45,551 nt of DNA, taken from a virus. Shown piece after piece: positions 1-8,236 of the stretch; the first letter of the stretch is position 1; each line of letters starts with the position of its first letter. The stretch spans positions 1-45,551 of IMG/VR virus record IMGVR_UViG_3300028844_004824; one strand, written 5' to 3'. The position numbers and the translations under genes are program-made. The notes beneath the pieces were generated by a model that saw only the letters and a list, made by a program, of their open reading frames with translations, ran no database searches and was not told the DNA's origin.

Positions 1-1048
1 CTAACTTTGTATCCATACCAATGGTAGTTTCTGCATGATCTTTAGTTATCTTAATACCATGTTTAGAGTGTTCGATTACACGAAGAAACTTAGGAATAAC
101 ACCGCCAGCACGCTCAATTTGAATCATGTCACCTAATCCAAGATTATGTTCTTCGATAATACCTAGATTATGTAGAGTAACTCTAGAAATTGTAGCATCT
201 TCTAAAACTACGGGATCAATAACTGCTGTAGGATTAACGGTACCAGTTCTACCTACTACCCACAACACATCTTGTAAAGTAGTAATAGCTGTTTCTGTTT
301 CACGTTCTTTAAGAGCTACTGCAAATTTAGGAAACTTAGACGTATAACCTAATTTTAAACATTTAGCGTAAGAATCAGCACGGTATACTACACCATCCAT
401 AGGATAGGTCCATGCATCATCTTCCATTACTGTAAAGAATCCCATATTCTTAACAATTTCCATACGAGCTTTGTACCCAAAATGAGCACCTAACCAGTCA
501 TGAGCAATAAATATGATGTTACGCTCTGTAAACTCTATAGCAGATTTAAGACCGAGCGCACCACTGACGTAGTTTCTAAAATTTTCTACGTCATTATCAG
601 TTACACACTCACCATTAATTACTACTTCATCATATTGTGTATCTATACGTGTAGGTATATTAGCAATAGCTACTGCCAAATGTGTAACATCTTCTCCACG
701 CTCGCCATTACCACGAGTTAGTGCAGTAGTTAATCTACCATTAGTATAGATTAAACTAAGATTAGTGCCATCAATTTTTGGAAGTCTAACATCCATAAAC
801 GCATCAACTTCACCTATATCATATACTTTACGTAACGAATATAAAGGATACGGATGAGTTACTTTGCCTGCCTTTCCACCAACGCGGAAAGTAGGAGAAT
901 CATGATCACGCCAACCTTGGGCGGATTCCATAGCTTCTAGATTATCATACAGTTGATCAAATTCTGCATCTGTAATTTCAGGTGCATAATCATCATAGTA
1001 TAGTTTACTATGTTCTTGTATAAGTGTTTTAAGTTCTTTATAAATCAT
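1..1048 (-). CDS. ligA: NAD-dependent DNA ligase, N-terminal part (runs off left edge)
   Basis: LigA seals nicks in duplex DNA using NAD+. About 349 codons are visible from an ATG at 1048; the 3' end lies outside the window. The N-terminus has the Ia-like YYDDYAPEITDAEFDQLY stretch that binds the nicotinamide moiety. The nucleotidyltransferase motif KIDG, with the lysine that becomes adenylylated, is near residue 91. A TRGNGERGEDVT segment follows, and VGRTGTVNP...SRVTLHNL marks the entry to the OB-fold. All are in LigA order, and the lysine lies slightly earlier than in cellular enzymes of about 670 residues. T4 itself uses an ATP-dependent ligase, so the NAD type is a difference. Family assignment is firm. 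Whether the zinc finger, HhH and BRCT domains are present cannot be seen. Confidence 0.93.
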   Translation of the reverse strand, partial: MIYKELKTLIQEHSKLYYDDYAPEITDAEFDQLYDNLEAMESAQGWRDHDSPTFRVGGKAGKVTHPYPLYSLRKVYDIGEVDAFMDVRLPKIDGTNLSLIYTNGRLTTALTRGNGERGEDVTHLAVAIANIPTRIDTQYDEVVINGECVTDNDVENFRNYVSGALGLKSAIEFTERNIIFIAHDWLGAHFGYKARMEIVKNMGFFTVMEDDAWTYPMDGVVYRADSYAKCLKLGYTSKFPKFAVALKERETETAITTLQDVLWVVGRTGTVNPTAVIDPVVLEDATISRVTLHNLGIIEEHNLGLGDMIQIERAGGVIPKFLRVIEHSKHGIKITKDHAETTIGMDTKL

Positions 1049-1096
1049 ATTATGAATATAGAACAAAAATAAGCATTAAGAAAGCTTAAAATAACT

Positions 1097-1693
1097 TTAT
1101 AGATTGTTATCGTGTATATATAATTGAAGAAGAGCGTAATGTAACACCTTCATTAGATCTTTACGAGCATCGTCTCTCGTACCTTTATTTAAATATCTAC
1201 TTGCATATTTATCTACATTACCCATACAAAATCCGGTGCCATGACCTTTATCTATAATATTCTCCATAGATTGAATTTTATTTGTATTATAGTGAGAAGC
1301 ATAAGTGCTATCAATATAGTCTGTAAACTCTTCTATCAGTTTGTCTTCATTAAACTTATAGATATTTGTTTTAGGTCCAATAGTTATAGAACCATCTTTT
1401 TGACGTTCCATGGTAACTTTAAAACCTAAATCTTCAATTTCCTCTTTTGTATATTGGTTGTGACCATGTCCAGCAGTAGAGTCCCAACCAATTGTTTGTG
1501 GTTCTGGTCTTATATCATTTGGAGATATTGATTTTTCCATTTTTTTTTCAATTTTCCATTTATCTGTTGTTCCTTGGTGTCTACCATATACGACACCATC
1601 TACTCGTTCATAAATTAATCCTACATCTTTTTCAACAGCATTCTCTTTTATTCTTCTTCCCATATAATCATGGTATCGCTCTTGTTTTTCCAA
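1097..1693 (-). CDS. Hypothetical protein with DUF3310-like C-terminus
   Basis: 198 residues. The first 120 residues are charged and unrecognised. The C-terminal third (HYNTNKIQSMENI..., FCMGNVDKYASRYLNKG, DLMKVLHYALLQLY) follows the pattern of DUF3310 / SaV-like phage proteins, which usually read HY...IE.ID...NL..GN..KYI.R...K....DL.KA..YL. Such proteins lie beside phage nucleotide and replication genes, but their function is unsettled. The gene sits 48 bases from ligA and 4 bases from the next upstream gene, so cotranscription is likely. The DUF3310 match is by eye and moderately sure. Confidence 0.6.
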   Translation of the reverse strand: MEKQERYHDYMGRRIKENAVEKDVGLIYERVDGVVYGRHQGTTDKWKIEKKMEKSISPNDIRPEPQTIGWDSTAGHGHNQYTKEEIEDLGFKVTMERQKDGSITIGPKTNIYKFNEDKLIEEFTDYIDSTYASHYNTNKIQSMENIIDKGHGTGFCMGNVDKYASRYLNKGTRDDARKDLMKVLHYALLQLYIHDNNL

Positions 1694-1697
1694 GATG

Positions 1698-2006
1698 CTA
1701 TCCTATCTTCTTTTTAATAGCTTCTAATAACTTACTTAGATTTTCCTTTTTATTAAGATTAGTTCCCAGTACTTCTAATCCTAATAATTCTTCAAGCTCT
1801 CTTAACATAACTTTTACAGTTTGAGATCTATCTTCTTCATGAATTTCTGGTTTTTCATATATTTTAAGTTGTACCAGCTTACTAATTACACTTCTATAAC
1901 CTTTACCAAAATGTGTAGCAAGTCTATGTACATCTTTAATATTTTCTTCTTGATAAAGTCTTTTAAGCTCTGATTCATGATCGTCATTCCAAGCTTTAAT
2001 ACTCAT
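1698..2006 (-). CDS. Small helix-turn-helix-like protein
   Basis: 102 residues. The N-terminal half (ESELKRLYQEENIKDVHRLA followed by HFGKGYRSVISKLVQL) resembles the Myb/SANT-like or GcrA-like trihelix in which an acidic helix precedes a recognition helix with RSVxSKL. This pattern is common in small T4-like phage DNA-binding proteins. The C-terminus is a lysine/leucine-rich helix. The start overlaps the end of the upstream PC4-like gene by 11 bases, which suggests translational coupling. A DNA-binding or regulatory role is inferred from the fold pattern only. Confidence 0.55.
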   Translation of the reverse strand: MSIKAWNDDHESELKRLYQEENIKDVHRLATHFGKGYRSVISKLVQLKIYEKPEIHEEDRSQTVKVMLRELEELLGLEVLGTNLNKKENLSKLLEAIKKKIG

Positions 2007-2280
2007 ATTTATTCTCCAATTCTAATTCTAATTCTAATTGATTATTCCAAACATATCTTTGAGCTACAGCTTCTGCTGCATCTTCAAGTAATGGTATTAA
2101 AGAGCTTACTTCATCAGCAGGTATAGAAAATCCTGATTTTGTAGGAAACCACTGTCCAGTATCTCCGTCCATTGTGTACTCTCTTATATGTAAGTATAAT
2201 TTATCTCTAAACTCATTTACAGTTACTTTTACTGCATTTCCGTTTGGCTTATGAAATGCAGTACCAAAATCTATATTCAT
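1996..2280 (-). CDS. PC4/p15-like single-stranded DNA-binding protein
   Basis: 94 residues. The segment VKVTVNEFRDKLYLHIREY, then GQWFPTKSGFSIPADEVSSL, matches the core of the transcriptional coactivator p15 (PC4) family: strands with the FRxK.Y..IRE motif, then a W.PTK.G.S/I turn leading into the final helix. The family forms dimers that grip ssDNA and is found in eukaryotes, bacteria (YdbC type) and some phages. It overlaps the downstream HTH-like gene by 11 bases and the upstream oxygenase by 4. A replication or transcription role is inferred. The low-complexity ELELELE stretch near the C-terminus is probably not part of the fold. Confidence 0.72.
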   Translation of the reverse strand: MNIDFGTAFHKPNGNAVKVTVNEFRDKLYLHIREYTMDGDTGQWFPTKSGFSIPADEVSSLIPLLEDAAEAVAQRYVWNNQLELELELENKYEY

Positions 2281-2870
2281 ATATTAACTACTTTTTCTGT
2301 ATTTAAAAAGTTTTTTATCCAATCTGTTACTGGATATAATTTAAATATCTGTACCAAAGCATATCTAATTTCTGTATTTGACTTGTTTAACATTCCGTGT
2401 TCTACTAAGTCTGGATCAAAAAATATTGTCTCACCTTGTTCTAGTGTATAAGAAGTAAACTCTTCTTTATACTTAAATTTATATATAAAATCTTTACTAG
2501 CTGTAAGAGCGGTAATACTTCGAATCATATAGTCACTTTTATTTTTTACAGCAGTGTTATTACCGTCAGTATGCATAGGTATTTCTTGACCAGGAAGTTG
2601 CTTATGTATACGTACTCTAGTAGTTTCTAATTTAAAATAATCTGTTAATTTTTTAACTTGTGTTATTTTATCATATAACGCGGTATATTTAAATTGATTA
2701 GGATTTTCTAAAGGATTAGATCTATAAAAGTCAAATACACTACCTGTCTCACTTTTCACTGATATAGCATCTACATGTCCTGCTAAGTCTTGATCTGTAT
2801 GTTCTACAAACTTTAATTGTTTAACCCACTTATTATCAAACTCTAATCTTGTTTTAGCTTTTAGTAACAT
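2277..2870 (-). CDS. 2-oxoglutarate/Fe(II)-dependent oxygenase-like protein
   Basis: 197 residues. Residues H100 and D102 (in PMHTDGN), H158 (in DLVEHGM) and R169 give the HxD...H...R arrangement of 2OG-Fe(II) oxygenases on a jelly-roll fold. The sequence between them (ITALTASKDF..., YTLEQGETIFFDP) has the usual alternating strand pattern. The substrate is unknown; relatives hydroxylate protein side chains, sugars or small molecules. It overlaps the next gene by 17 bases and the PC4-like gene by 4, so it is part of a tight operon. Fold assignment is fairly sure and substrate assignment is impossible from sequence. Confidence 0.7.
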   Translation of the reverse strand: MLLKAKTRLEFDNKWVKQLKFVEHTDQDLAGHVDAISVKSETGSVFDFYRSNPLENPNQFKYTALYDKITQVKKLTDYFKLETTRVRIHKQLPGQEIPMHTDGNNTAVKNKSDYMIRSITALTASKDFIYKFKYKEEFTSYTLEQGETIFFDPDLVEHGMLNKSNTEIRYALVQIFKLYPVTDWIKNFLNTEKVVNI

Positions 2871-4230
2871 AATTTTTTATCTGACCTCCTTCTACTGGTT
2901 TATCTAGATAATCTTTTCCTAGTATCCACATATCAGGATTTCTTTTTTTAATTTGTGTAATCCATGTATTATAACTATTTGATACTCCTTGTAAACCCTG
3001 CATATAATGAGCATTAACAGTATGAAATGCATTACTCCACCAAATTACACTGTTTGAATCATATGGAACTATTTTTTTAGTTATAGATAAAGGACTTTTA
3101 CAAATATCTACATGTGTGTAGGTATGTTTTAATTTTTTATATTCTTGCCAATGACTTTTTATTTTATTCTCATCTCCCCACCAAGCTATTTCTCTTTGCC
3201 ATAAAAAATCATCTGTTTCATTTTCTGTAAGAGTCCCATGTGTTTCATTAAAATTATATTTTTTCCTAGCCCAATTTATAAATGCAGGATAATCTTCTCC
3301 ATTCCACTGTTTTACCATCATATTTTTATAAGCTAATGCGGGTTTGCTATAGTCAAAAAAGTTTACAGTAGTATCTTCTTCAAATCCAAAGGTATTTAAT
3401 ATCATATGAGGTTTGAAACTAGCAGCTACAGAGTATAGATGTTTAATAGGTTTATTTAGTTTACAGTATTTTAAATCTAAATAGGTTTCCGTATTCCATA
3501 AAAATACACATTCTGGTGCATAAGCAACAATATTATTTATCCAAGATAGTTGTTCTTGTAAAGTTTCAATACTACTAGTAGGATAAATAAATTCTTTTGC
3601 ATCTCTAATTTTAGGGTGAAAATTATATACTGTTAAATCATTTTCTAAACTAGTATTTATAAAGTTCCAGCCATCAACTAAGGGAGTACACACTTTTGTA
3701 TCCTGTGTAGGCATTAAAGATAGTGGAGTATAATCATCATGTATATCTTTAGCATGTCTATTAGCAGCAGCTAAATGCTCTGGTTTGTCTAATTTATGTT
3801 TAGCCTCTCCCCATACAGGTTTATCAAACTTTTTATAGTAGTTTAGATTGACTAAAATACACTGTTTGTGTAATCCGTAATAACCGTTACCTTCTGCCCA
3901 ATTACTATTTGGAGTTTCTTTATCCATAATATGTCCTGTGATAAAGAAGTTCTTTTTAGTCATCCATTTTTCTATAATTTTAAAAAATGAACCATCTTTA
4001 ACAATATGACCTACTGCTTGTACTATACAATATTCTACATTATATTCTAATGCTTTATCTAATACGTCATTAACTGACTTACCATATATTATAGGTCCAA
4101 AGTATTTGAATCTTGTAAAAAATTCTGTAATTTCTTTACGTTTTTCTTGTATAGTCATATTTCTAGATGCAAATTTTGGGTCATCAAATATTGCTACTAC
4201 ATAGTTTTTATTGAGTCCCATTTTTCGCAT
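2854..4230 (-). CDS. Large uncharacterised protein, possibly glycan-related
   Basis: 458 residues with no family I can name firmly. It is rich in aromatic residues, with motifs WAEGNGYYGLHKQC, an alpha/beta N-terminus (VVAIFDDPKF...) and a distinctive C-terminal segment VIWWSNAFHTVNAHYMQG. No signal peptide or membrane segment is visible. An alternative start is Met4. It overlaps the oxygenase genes on both sides (23 and 17 bases), which places it in the same transcript and suggests they act on the same target. The layout suggests a nucleotide-sugar or glycan-linked enzyme, but this is inference from context only. Confidence 0.6.
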   Translation of the reverse strand: MRKMGLNKNYVVAIFDDPKFASRNMTIQEKRKEITEFFTRFKYFGPIIYGKSVNDVLDKALEYNVEYCIVQAVGHIVKDGSFFKIIEKWMTKKNFFITGHIMDKETPNSNWAEGNGYYGLHKQCILVNLNYYKKFDKPVWGEAKHKLDKPEHLAAANRHAKDIHDDYTPLSLMPTQDTKVCTPLVDGWNFINTSLENDLTVYNFHPKIRDAKEFIYPTSSIETLQEQLSWINNIVAYAPECVFLWNTETYLDLKYCKLNKPIKHLYSVAASFKPHMILNTFGFEEDTTVNFFDYSKPALAYKNMMVKQWNGEDYPAFINWARKKYNFNETHGTLTENETDDFLWQREIAWWGDENKIKSHWQEYKKLKHTYTHVDICKSPLSITKKIVPYDSNSVIWWSNAFHTVNAHYMQGLQGVSNSYNTWITQIKKRNPDMWILGKDYLDKPVEGGQIKNYVTKS

Positions 4231-4843
4231 AACTACGCTCTACCAATTCTTTAAATTTTTTTGTAGTTTTACCATGTACTATTATATGGTATCTATCTTC
4301 ATTACTATTATTATATACTGCATGGGTATTACCCACATCTAATAGTAATGATTTTCCTGACGCAAAAGGTAAATAACCTTTATGGCCTTTCATTTTAAAA
4401 TTACAACCTTCAGGATTATTCAGTGCTATATTAATAGGAGACAGTCTATGTTCAAAAGAGTCTTCATGTGGTGTAATATACCCTTGAGGCTCTAATAACA
4501 TAAAACGTACTCTATAATATGTATCATAAGGAAAATAATACTTAAAAAACTCATGAGTTATAGGACATCTAGCACATATTTCTGTCCAATTATAAGGAGT
4601 TTCGTTATTTGATTTATATCCATATTGTTCGTAGTGATTAGTTTTATACGGATCTATTCCATGGATACAGAGACTTCGCCACCCTTTATGTCTGTATCCT
4701 CCTCCACCATTATCTTCATCTCTATGCTTAACAAACTCATCTTTAAGATTTATAGCTTCTTCTAGCATATCTTCATGAGGTATTGTTAGATCAAGTTCAA
4801 GCCAAGGTAATCCGCTTTCTGTTACTATTTCTTTATACTTCAT
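4208..4843 (-). CDS. Aspartyl/asparaginyl beta-hydroxylase-type oxygenase
   Basis: 211 residues. H126 and D128 (PHEDS), H174 (NTHAVYNNS) and R184 (DRYHIIVHG) form the HxD...H...R set. The surrounding wording (RFMLLEPQGYITPHEDS, LNNPEGCNFKM, THAVYN.S...RYHII.HG) is characteristic of the aspartyl/asparaginyl beta-hydroxylase family. Such enzymes hydroxylate protein residues or free amino-acid derivatives using 2-oxoglutarate and O2. The stop of the Fe-S carrier gene overlaps this start (ATGA-type, 4 bases). It is one of several oxygenases in the window. Confidence 0.8.
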   Translation of the reverse strand: MKYKEIVTESGLPWLELDLTIPHEDMLEEAINLKDEFVKHRDEDNGGGGYRHKGWRSLCIHGIDPYKTNHYEQYGYKSNNETPYNWTEICARCPITHEFFKYYFPYDTYYRVRFMLLEPQGYITPHEDSFEHRLSPINIALNNPEGCNFKMKGHKGYLPFASGKSLLLDVGNTHAVYNNSNEDRYHIIVHGKTTKKFKELVERSYAKNGTQ

Positions 4844-5316
4844 ATCATAGACTCATCAAATGCAAAACTTGTTCCACAACCACAACTAGCTTTTGCTCCT
4901 GGATTTTCTACTTTAAGTTGTTTACTTAATCCTGATGTGTCTAAATCTATGATACTTCCATATAAATATTTTAGACTAATAGGATCAATAACTGAGGGTG
5001 GATTTTCTGAAAATTGTATATCATCTTTTTTAGGGTGTATTTCTACATCAAAAGCATAATTAAAACCAGAACAACCTCCACCATCAACTGCAAATCTAAA
5101 ATACTGCCCTTGCTCAAGTATGTCTGTTATATAGATTTGTGCTTTCATTGTTATCTTTGGTAGCTGACCCTCAACTTCTTCATTAAATATAGGTACATTA
5201 CCATGAAAATCATTAATAATTTTTTTATCTAAAGATTCTACTAAGTTTGGTGGTGGTGGAGGATTATTTTCTAATTCAGTAAAAAATTTATCTAGTTCTT
5301 CTGAATAATCAGTCAT
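4840..5316 (-). CDS. HesB/IscA/ErpA-type Fe-S cluster carrier with N-terminal extension
   Basis: 158 residues from the ATG at 5316. This start is preferred over an upstream one at 5358 because AAAGGAAT lies at proper spacing and the overlap with the glycosyltransferase disappears. Cysteines 82 (GGGCSGF), 145 and 147 (SCGCGTSF) are the three conserved ligands of A-type carriers, with the usual spacing of about 63 residues. The C-terminal 100 residues are the whole carrier domain. The first 55 residues form an acidic extension with a five-proline run, not found in host IscA. HesB/IscA genes are recurrent in marine T4-like phages. The role, delivering Fe-S clusters to phage or host enzymes such as the radical SAM proteins here, is inferred. 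Confidence 0.9.
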   Translation of the reverse strand: MTDYSEELDKFFTELENNPPPPPNLVESLDKKIINDFHGNVPIFNEEVEGQLPKITMKAQIYITDILEQGQYFRFAVDGGGCSGFNYAFDVEIHPKKDDIQFSENPPSVIDPISLKYLYGSIIDLDTSGLSKQLKVENPGAKASCGCGTSFAFDESMI

Positions 5317-5329
5317 ATAGATTCCTTTA

Positions 5330-6493
5330 TTATCTAACAGTACTTTCTCTACTTGCAATTTGTCTAAATACTTCTAAATAAATATTACTTATGTTTTTCC
5401 AAGTATTATCAAGCATACTATTTTCTGCTTTTTCAGCTAGTTGATTCTCTCTAGTATGAGAGTGGTATATTGTTCTCATTATATTTGATAAATGATCTTT
5501 ATTAGGTTCATGATAGAATGAGTGAGTACTCATATTAGTCATAGCATCTCCTGGTTTCATAGCAAATACATTTTGATTAGTTATATCCATATTACTTCTT
5601 TGAGTTGCAATTTTATAACCAGAATCTTCTGTAATAAAGTCATCCGTAGGGCCTTGCGCAGATACTATAGGTACACATCCACAAGCTATAGCTTCTTGAA
5701 TATGCATCCCAAATCCTTCGGCTCTATACGGATGTACTATCATCTGTGAATTTTTAAATATAGAAGCTATTTCAGTATCAGATAAATCATCGTTAATGTA
5801 TATTACTTCTGCACAATCTGTCTTGTACTGCATTTTAATAGTTTCATTTAGTATGTTACTTTGCCCATATATTTTAGGATTATCTTTAATTATTAATCTA
5901 ACATTATCATATTTTTTAAATGCCTCTTTCCAAACATTCATCAGAATATCTAGACCTTTTCTCCACTGAGAATTTCCTAGATATACAAAATTAAACTTAT
6001 CTGACTTAGCATATTTATCTGGATCTGGTGTAGCTTCGGTATTAAATATATTATCATTATAGCCATTTGGTACTACATATAGATTACCAGGTTTCATACC
6101 TGCTTGACCAAATATATTAGCTATATATTTACTAGGAACTATTAATGCATCTGCAAATGTTTCAAATTTATATTGCCATTCAAAAGGTACTTTATTATAT
6201 TCCCATGGCTGTATATAGATAACTTTAGTAGTATCTGATGTAGGCCAGTTCCAAATAGGAGGATAAGTATGTCTAACTTGTATATCTGGACTGTTTCCAA
6301 GGTCTATACTCTGTAATTTTTTTAATTGTTTGACTATATTTTTATCTACTTGATACTCAGGATCATAAGCATCTAATGCAGTAATTCCTATCTCAATATC
6401 AGGATGCAAGTTACTAATATTAGTAACTATATTTCTATTAACAATAGAAAGAGAGTGATTATCATAAAATTTTCCAACAAATTCAATTTTCAT
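5330..6493 (-). CDS. GT-B glycosyltransferase, family 4 type
   Basis: 387 residues. The C-terminal Rossmann domain begins at about residue 168 (FVYLGNSQWRKGLD) and carries the EX7E signature E259...E267 (AEGFGMHIQEAIACG), followed by the VPIVSAQGP...D loop. These are hallmarks of retaining GT4 glycosyltransferases that use nucleotide sugars. The N-terminal acceptor domain ends with VVPNGYNDNIFN. No membrane segment is seen, so it acts in the cytoplasm or at the inner leaflet. It abuts the next gene with one base between them. The donor and acceptor cannot be deduced. Confidence 0.9.
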   Translation of the reverse strand: MKIEFVGKFYDNHSLSIVNRNIVTNISNLHPDIEIGITALDAYDPEYQVDKNIVKQLKKLQSIDLGNSPDIQVRHTYPPIWNWPTSDTTKVIYIQPWEYNKVPFEWQYKFETFADALIVPSKYIANIFGQAGMKPGNLYVVPNGYNDNIFNTEATPDPDKYAKSDKFNFVYLGNSQWRKGLDILMNVWKEAFKKYDNVRLIIKDNPKIYGQSNILNETIKMQYKTDCAEVIYINDDLSDTEIASIFKNSQMIVHPYRAEGFGMHIQEAIACGCVPIVSAQGPTDDFITEDSGYKIATQRSNMDITNQNVFAMKPGDAMTNMSTHSFYHEPNKDHLSNIMRTIYHSHTRENQLAEKAENSMLDNTWKNISNIYLEVFRQIASRESTVR

Positions 6494-6494
6494 A

Positions 6495-7325
6495 TTAGTA
6501 AGCCCATTCTCTATGTTGTCTAATGTAGTCTTCTACTTGATCTGTATTAATAGGCACTAATTTAGGCCATTGAGCTTCACCTAGTCCTGATGTTTTAAAA
6601 TTACGTAGATCTGTATAGTTATCAAGAGTAACCTGATTCCATACATTATAAAATGGATCTTTTTCTACAAGATCAGAATGTCCTATATTATTAATCTTTT
6701 GATGCAGATCTTCTTTACTTCTACATAGACTCCAATGAAGAGCTACGAGCGGGGATAACAATCTATTATGTCCTGCAGAACTTTTGTTAGTCCATCTAGC
6801 ATATACAAAAGTACTATCATCAGAAGTTACTATGCCTTGATTTTCCCCAAAAAAAGGCGTGTCATCTTCATTAGCTATTACTAAGGTGGTATCATCAATA
6901 GTTTTATAAGGAGTTGCCCAAGTCATACAAATATCTGCCTTTGTATAGTATCTTTCCACTAAAGGACAAAAATCATAGAAAAATTCTTTAGGATTAATTA
7001 ACCATTCATCAGCATCAAAAGAAAAAATCCAATCATTAGAACAGTTAGACTTTAAAAAGTTTCTTTCATAATTATCATTTTCTATCGCAACCTCACCTTT
7101 AACAAAATCTTCTTCAATGATAGATATTTTACTATCACCATCAATAGCATTTAACTCTGACCATAGTTGTGACTCATTAAATGAAAAACTATTACCACTC
7201 CAGGTTTTTCTATTTTTATCTAATCCTAGAATAATTTCATCTACATAATTATAGTATCTTTTAATACTTTCTGGTAAATAACTTGCATCATAGCTTACTA
7301 AGCTAATAACTGACTTCTTTTTCAT
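6495..7325 (-). CDS. GT-A glycosyltransferase, family 2-like
   Basis: 276 residues. The N-terminus (SVISLVSYDASYLPESIKRYYNYVDEIILG) is the nucleotide-binding start of GT-A proteins that describe an actor moving from home, common in GT2-like families. FSFDADEW supplies the DxD metal/nucleotide-sugar motif at residues 104-106. A distal HWSLCRSKEDLHQKI segment with a conserved His matches the acceptor-side region of the same group. It abuts the methyltransferase gene without overlap. The sugar is unknown. Confidence 0.75.
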   Translation of the reverse strand: MKKKSVISLVSYDASYLPESIKRYYNYVDEIILGLDKNRKTWSGNSFSFNESQLWSELNAIDGDSKISIIEEDFVKGEVAIENDNYERNFLKSNCSNDWIFSFDADEWLINPKEFFYDFCPLVERYYTKADICMTWATPYKTIDDTTLVIANEDDTPFFGENQGIVTSDDSTFVYARWTNKSSAGHNRLLSPLVALHWSLCRSKEDLHQKINNIGHSDLVEKDPFYNVWNQVTLDNYTDLRNFKTSGLGEAQWPKLVPINTDQVEDYIRQHREWAY

Positions 7326-8006
7326 TTATGCCTCTTTTTTAGGTTTAAACATTGTTTTTTTGAAAAGTATAATTCTTATCCCATTAAACCAGCCATTAGT
7401 ATTGCCCATAGTTCTAACGGTTTTTTCTTCTTCGTGTAGTATCTTATAATGATCTTGATATTTAGCTAAAGATTGTGTCAAAGGTAGCGCAGAATCTTCT
7501 AAAGAAGTGTTTGTAAAAACTACTAGACATTCTTGTGCTAAATTAGGAAAAACTTTTTCAAAAAAGTTTTCATAAGTTTCCTTTGTTACTGGAGTTACAT
7601 CAAAATGTACTATATTAAATTTTGGTAATTTTTTATAGTTTACTGACTCAAAACTATCTTCAATAAAATTAACATTTGATTCTTCTGTACTTTGGTCTTT
7701 TACATTGTGTAAGTTTAGGTGATGATCAAAAACATCTCTCATACTACTTTTTATAACAAAATTATCAATTCCGACACATTTAGTTTTATGATTACCAGCA
7801 GCAGCTGATAGTAATGTACCCCCACCTTGTACACCTATCTCAAGATAATTTACATTATCTGCTGCGCACAAATTATTTAATAGATGTCTAATTTCTTCTG
7901 AAGACTCTCCCATTATTGTTTGATAATGAAATTGCAGTAATTTAGATTTATTCTGTGCTGCTAGTTCCAACGCTGCTTTTATCCAAGCCACATTTAATTT
8001 AGCCAT
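7326..8006 (-). CDS. Class I SAM-dependent methyltransferase
   Basis: 226 residues. LEIGVQGGGTLLSAA at residues 55-69 is motif I (SAM-binding glycine loop). CVGIDNF ends strand 2 with the acidic residue, and FNIVHFDVTPVT is motif IV. The arrangement fits the Methyltransf_24 / CmcI-like group often found in polysaccharide clusters, where it methylates sugar hydroxyls. The start codon overlaps the stop of the small membrane protein gene by one base. The sugar substrate is inferred from the neighbouring glycosyltransferases. Confidence 0.75.
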   Translation of the reverse strand: MAKLNVAWIKAALELAAQNKSKLLQFHYQTIMGESSEEIRHLLNNLCAADNVNYLEIGVQGGGTLLSAAAGNHKTKCVGIDNFVIKSSMRDVFDHHLNLHNVKDQSTEESNVNFIEDSFESVNYKKLPKFNIVHFDVTPVTKETYENFFEKVFPNLAQECLVVFTNTSLEDSALPLTQSLAKYQDHYKILHEEEKTVRTMGNTNGWFNGIRIILFKKTMFKPKKEA

Positions 8007-8236
8007 TATTTCCTCCTTCTAAAAAGTAAGTTATCTATAAAGTAGAATGGTATGTATAATACAAGAAATACTGTAGATATAATTACAAAAGGAATAAAAA
8101 CAAATAAGAGGCAGATAATTAACCACATAAACACAAAAAATACTAATATAGGAGCATTATTTGATGGTTTAAGTTGTTTTGCCTCTTGTTTAATTCCAGT
8201 CCACATTTCTTCTTTAGATATATATATCTTATCCAT
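8006..8236 (-). CDS. Small membrane protein
   Basis: 76 residues. A soluble N-terminus of about 28 residues precedes a hydrophobic stretch from about residue 28 to 68, long enough for two transmembrane helices, and ends with the positive tail LLFRRRK. It overlaps the upstream glycosyltransferase gene by 8 bases. No family is recognised. It may anchor glycan enzymes at the inner membrane, which is speculation from context. Confidence 0.6.
   Translation of the reverse strand: MDKIYISKEEMWTGIKQEAKQLKPSNNAPILVFFVFMWLIICLLFVFIPFVIISTVFLVLYIPFYFIDNLLFRRRK

Noticed and set aside
1492-1824. 110-codon plus-strand frame
   Set aside because: Antisense to two coupled minus-strand genes, hydrophobic Phe/Leu runs typical of shadows.
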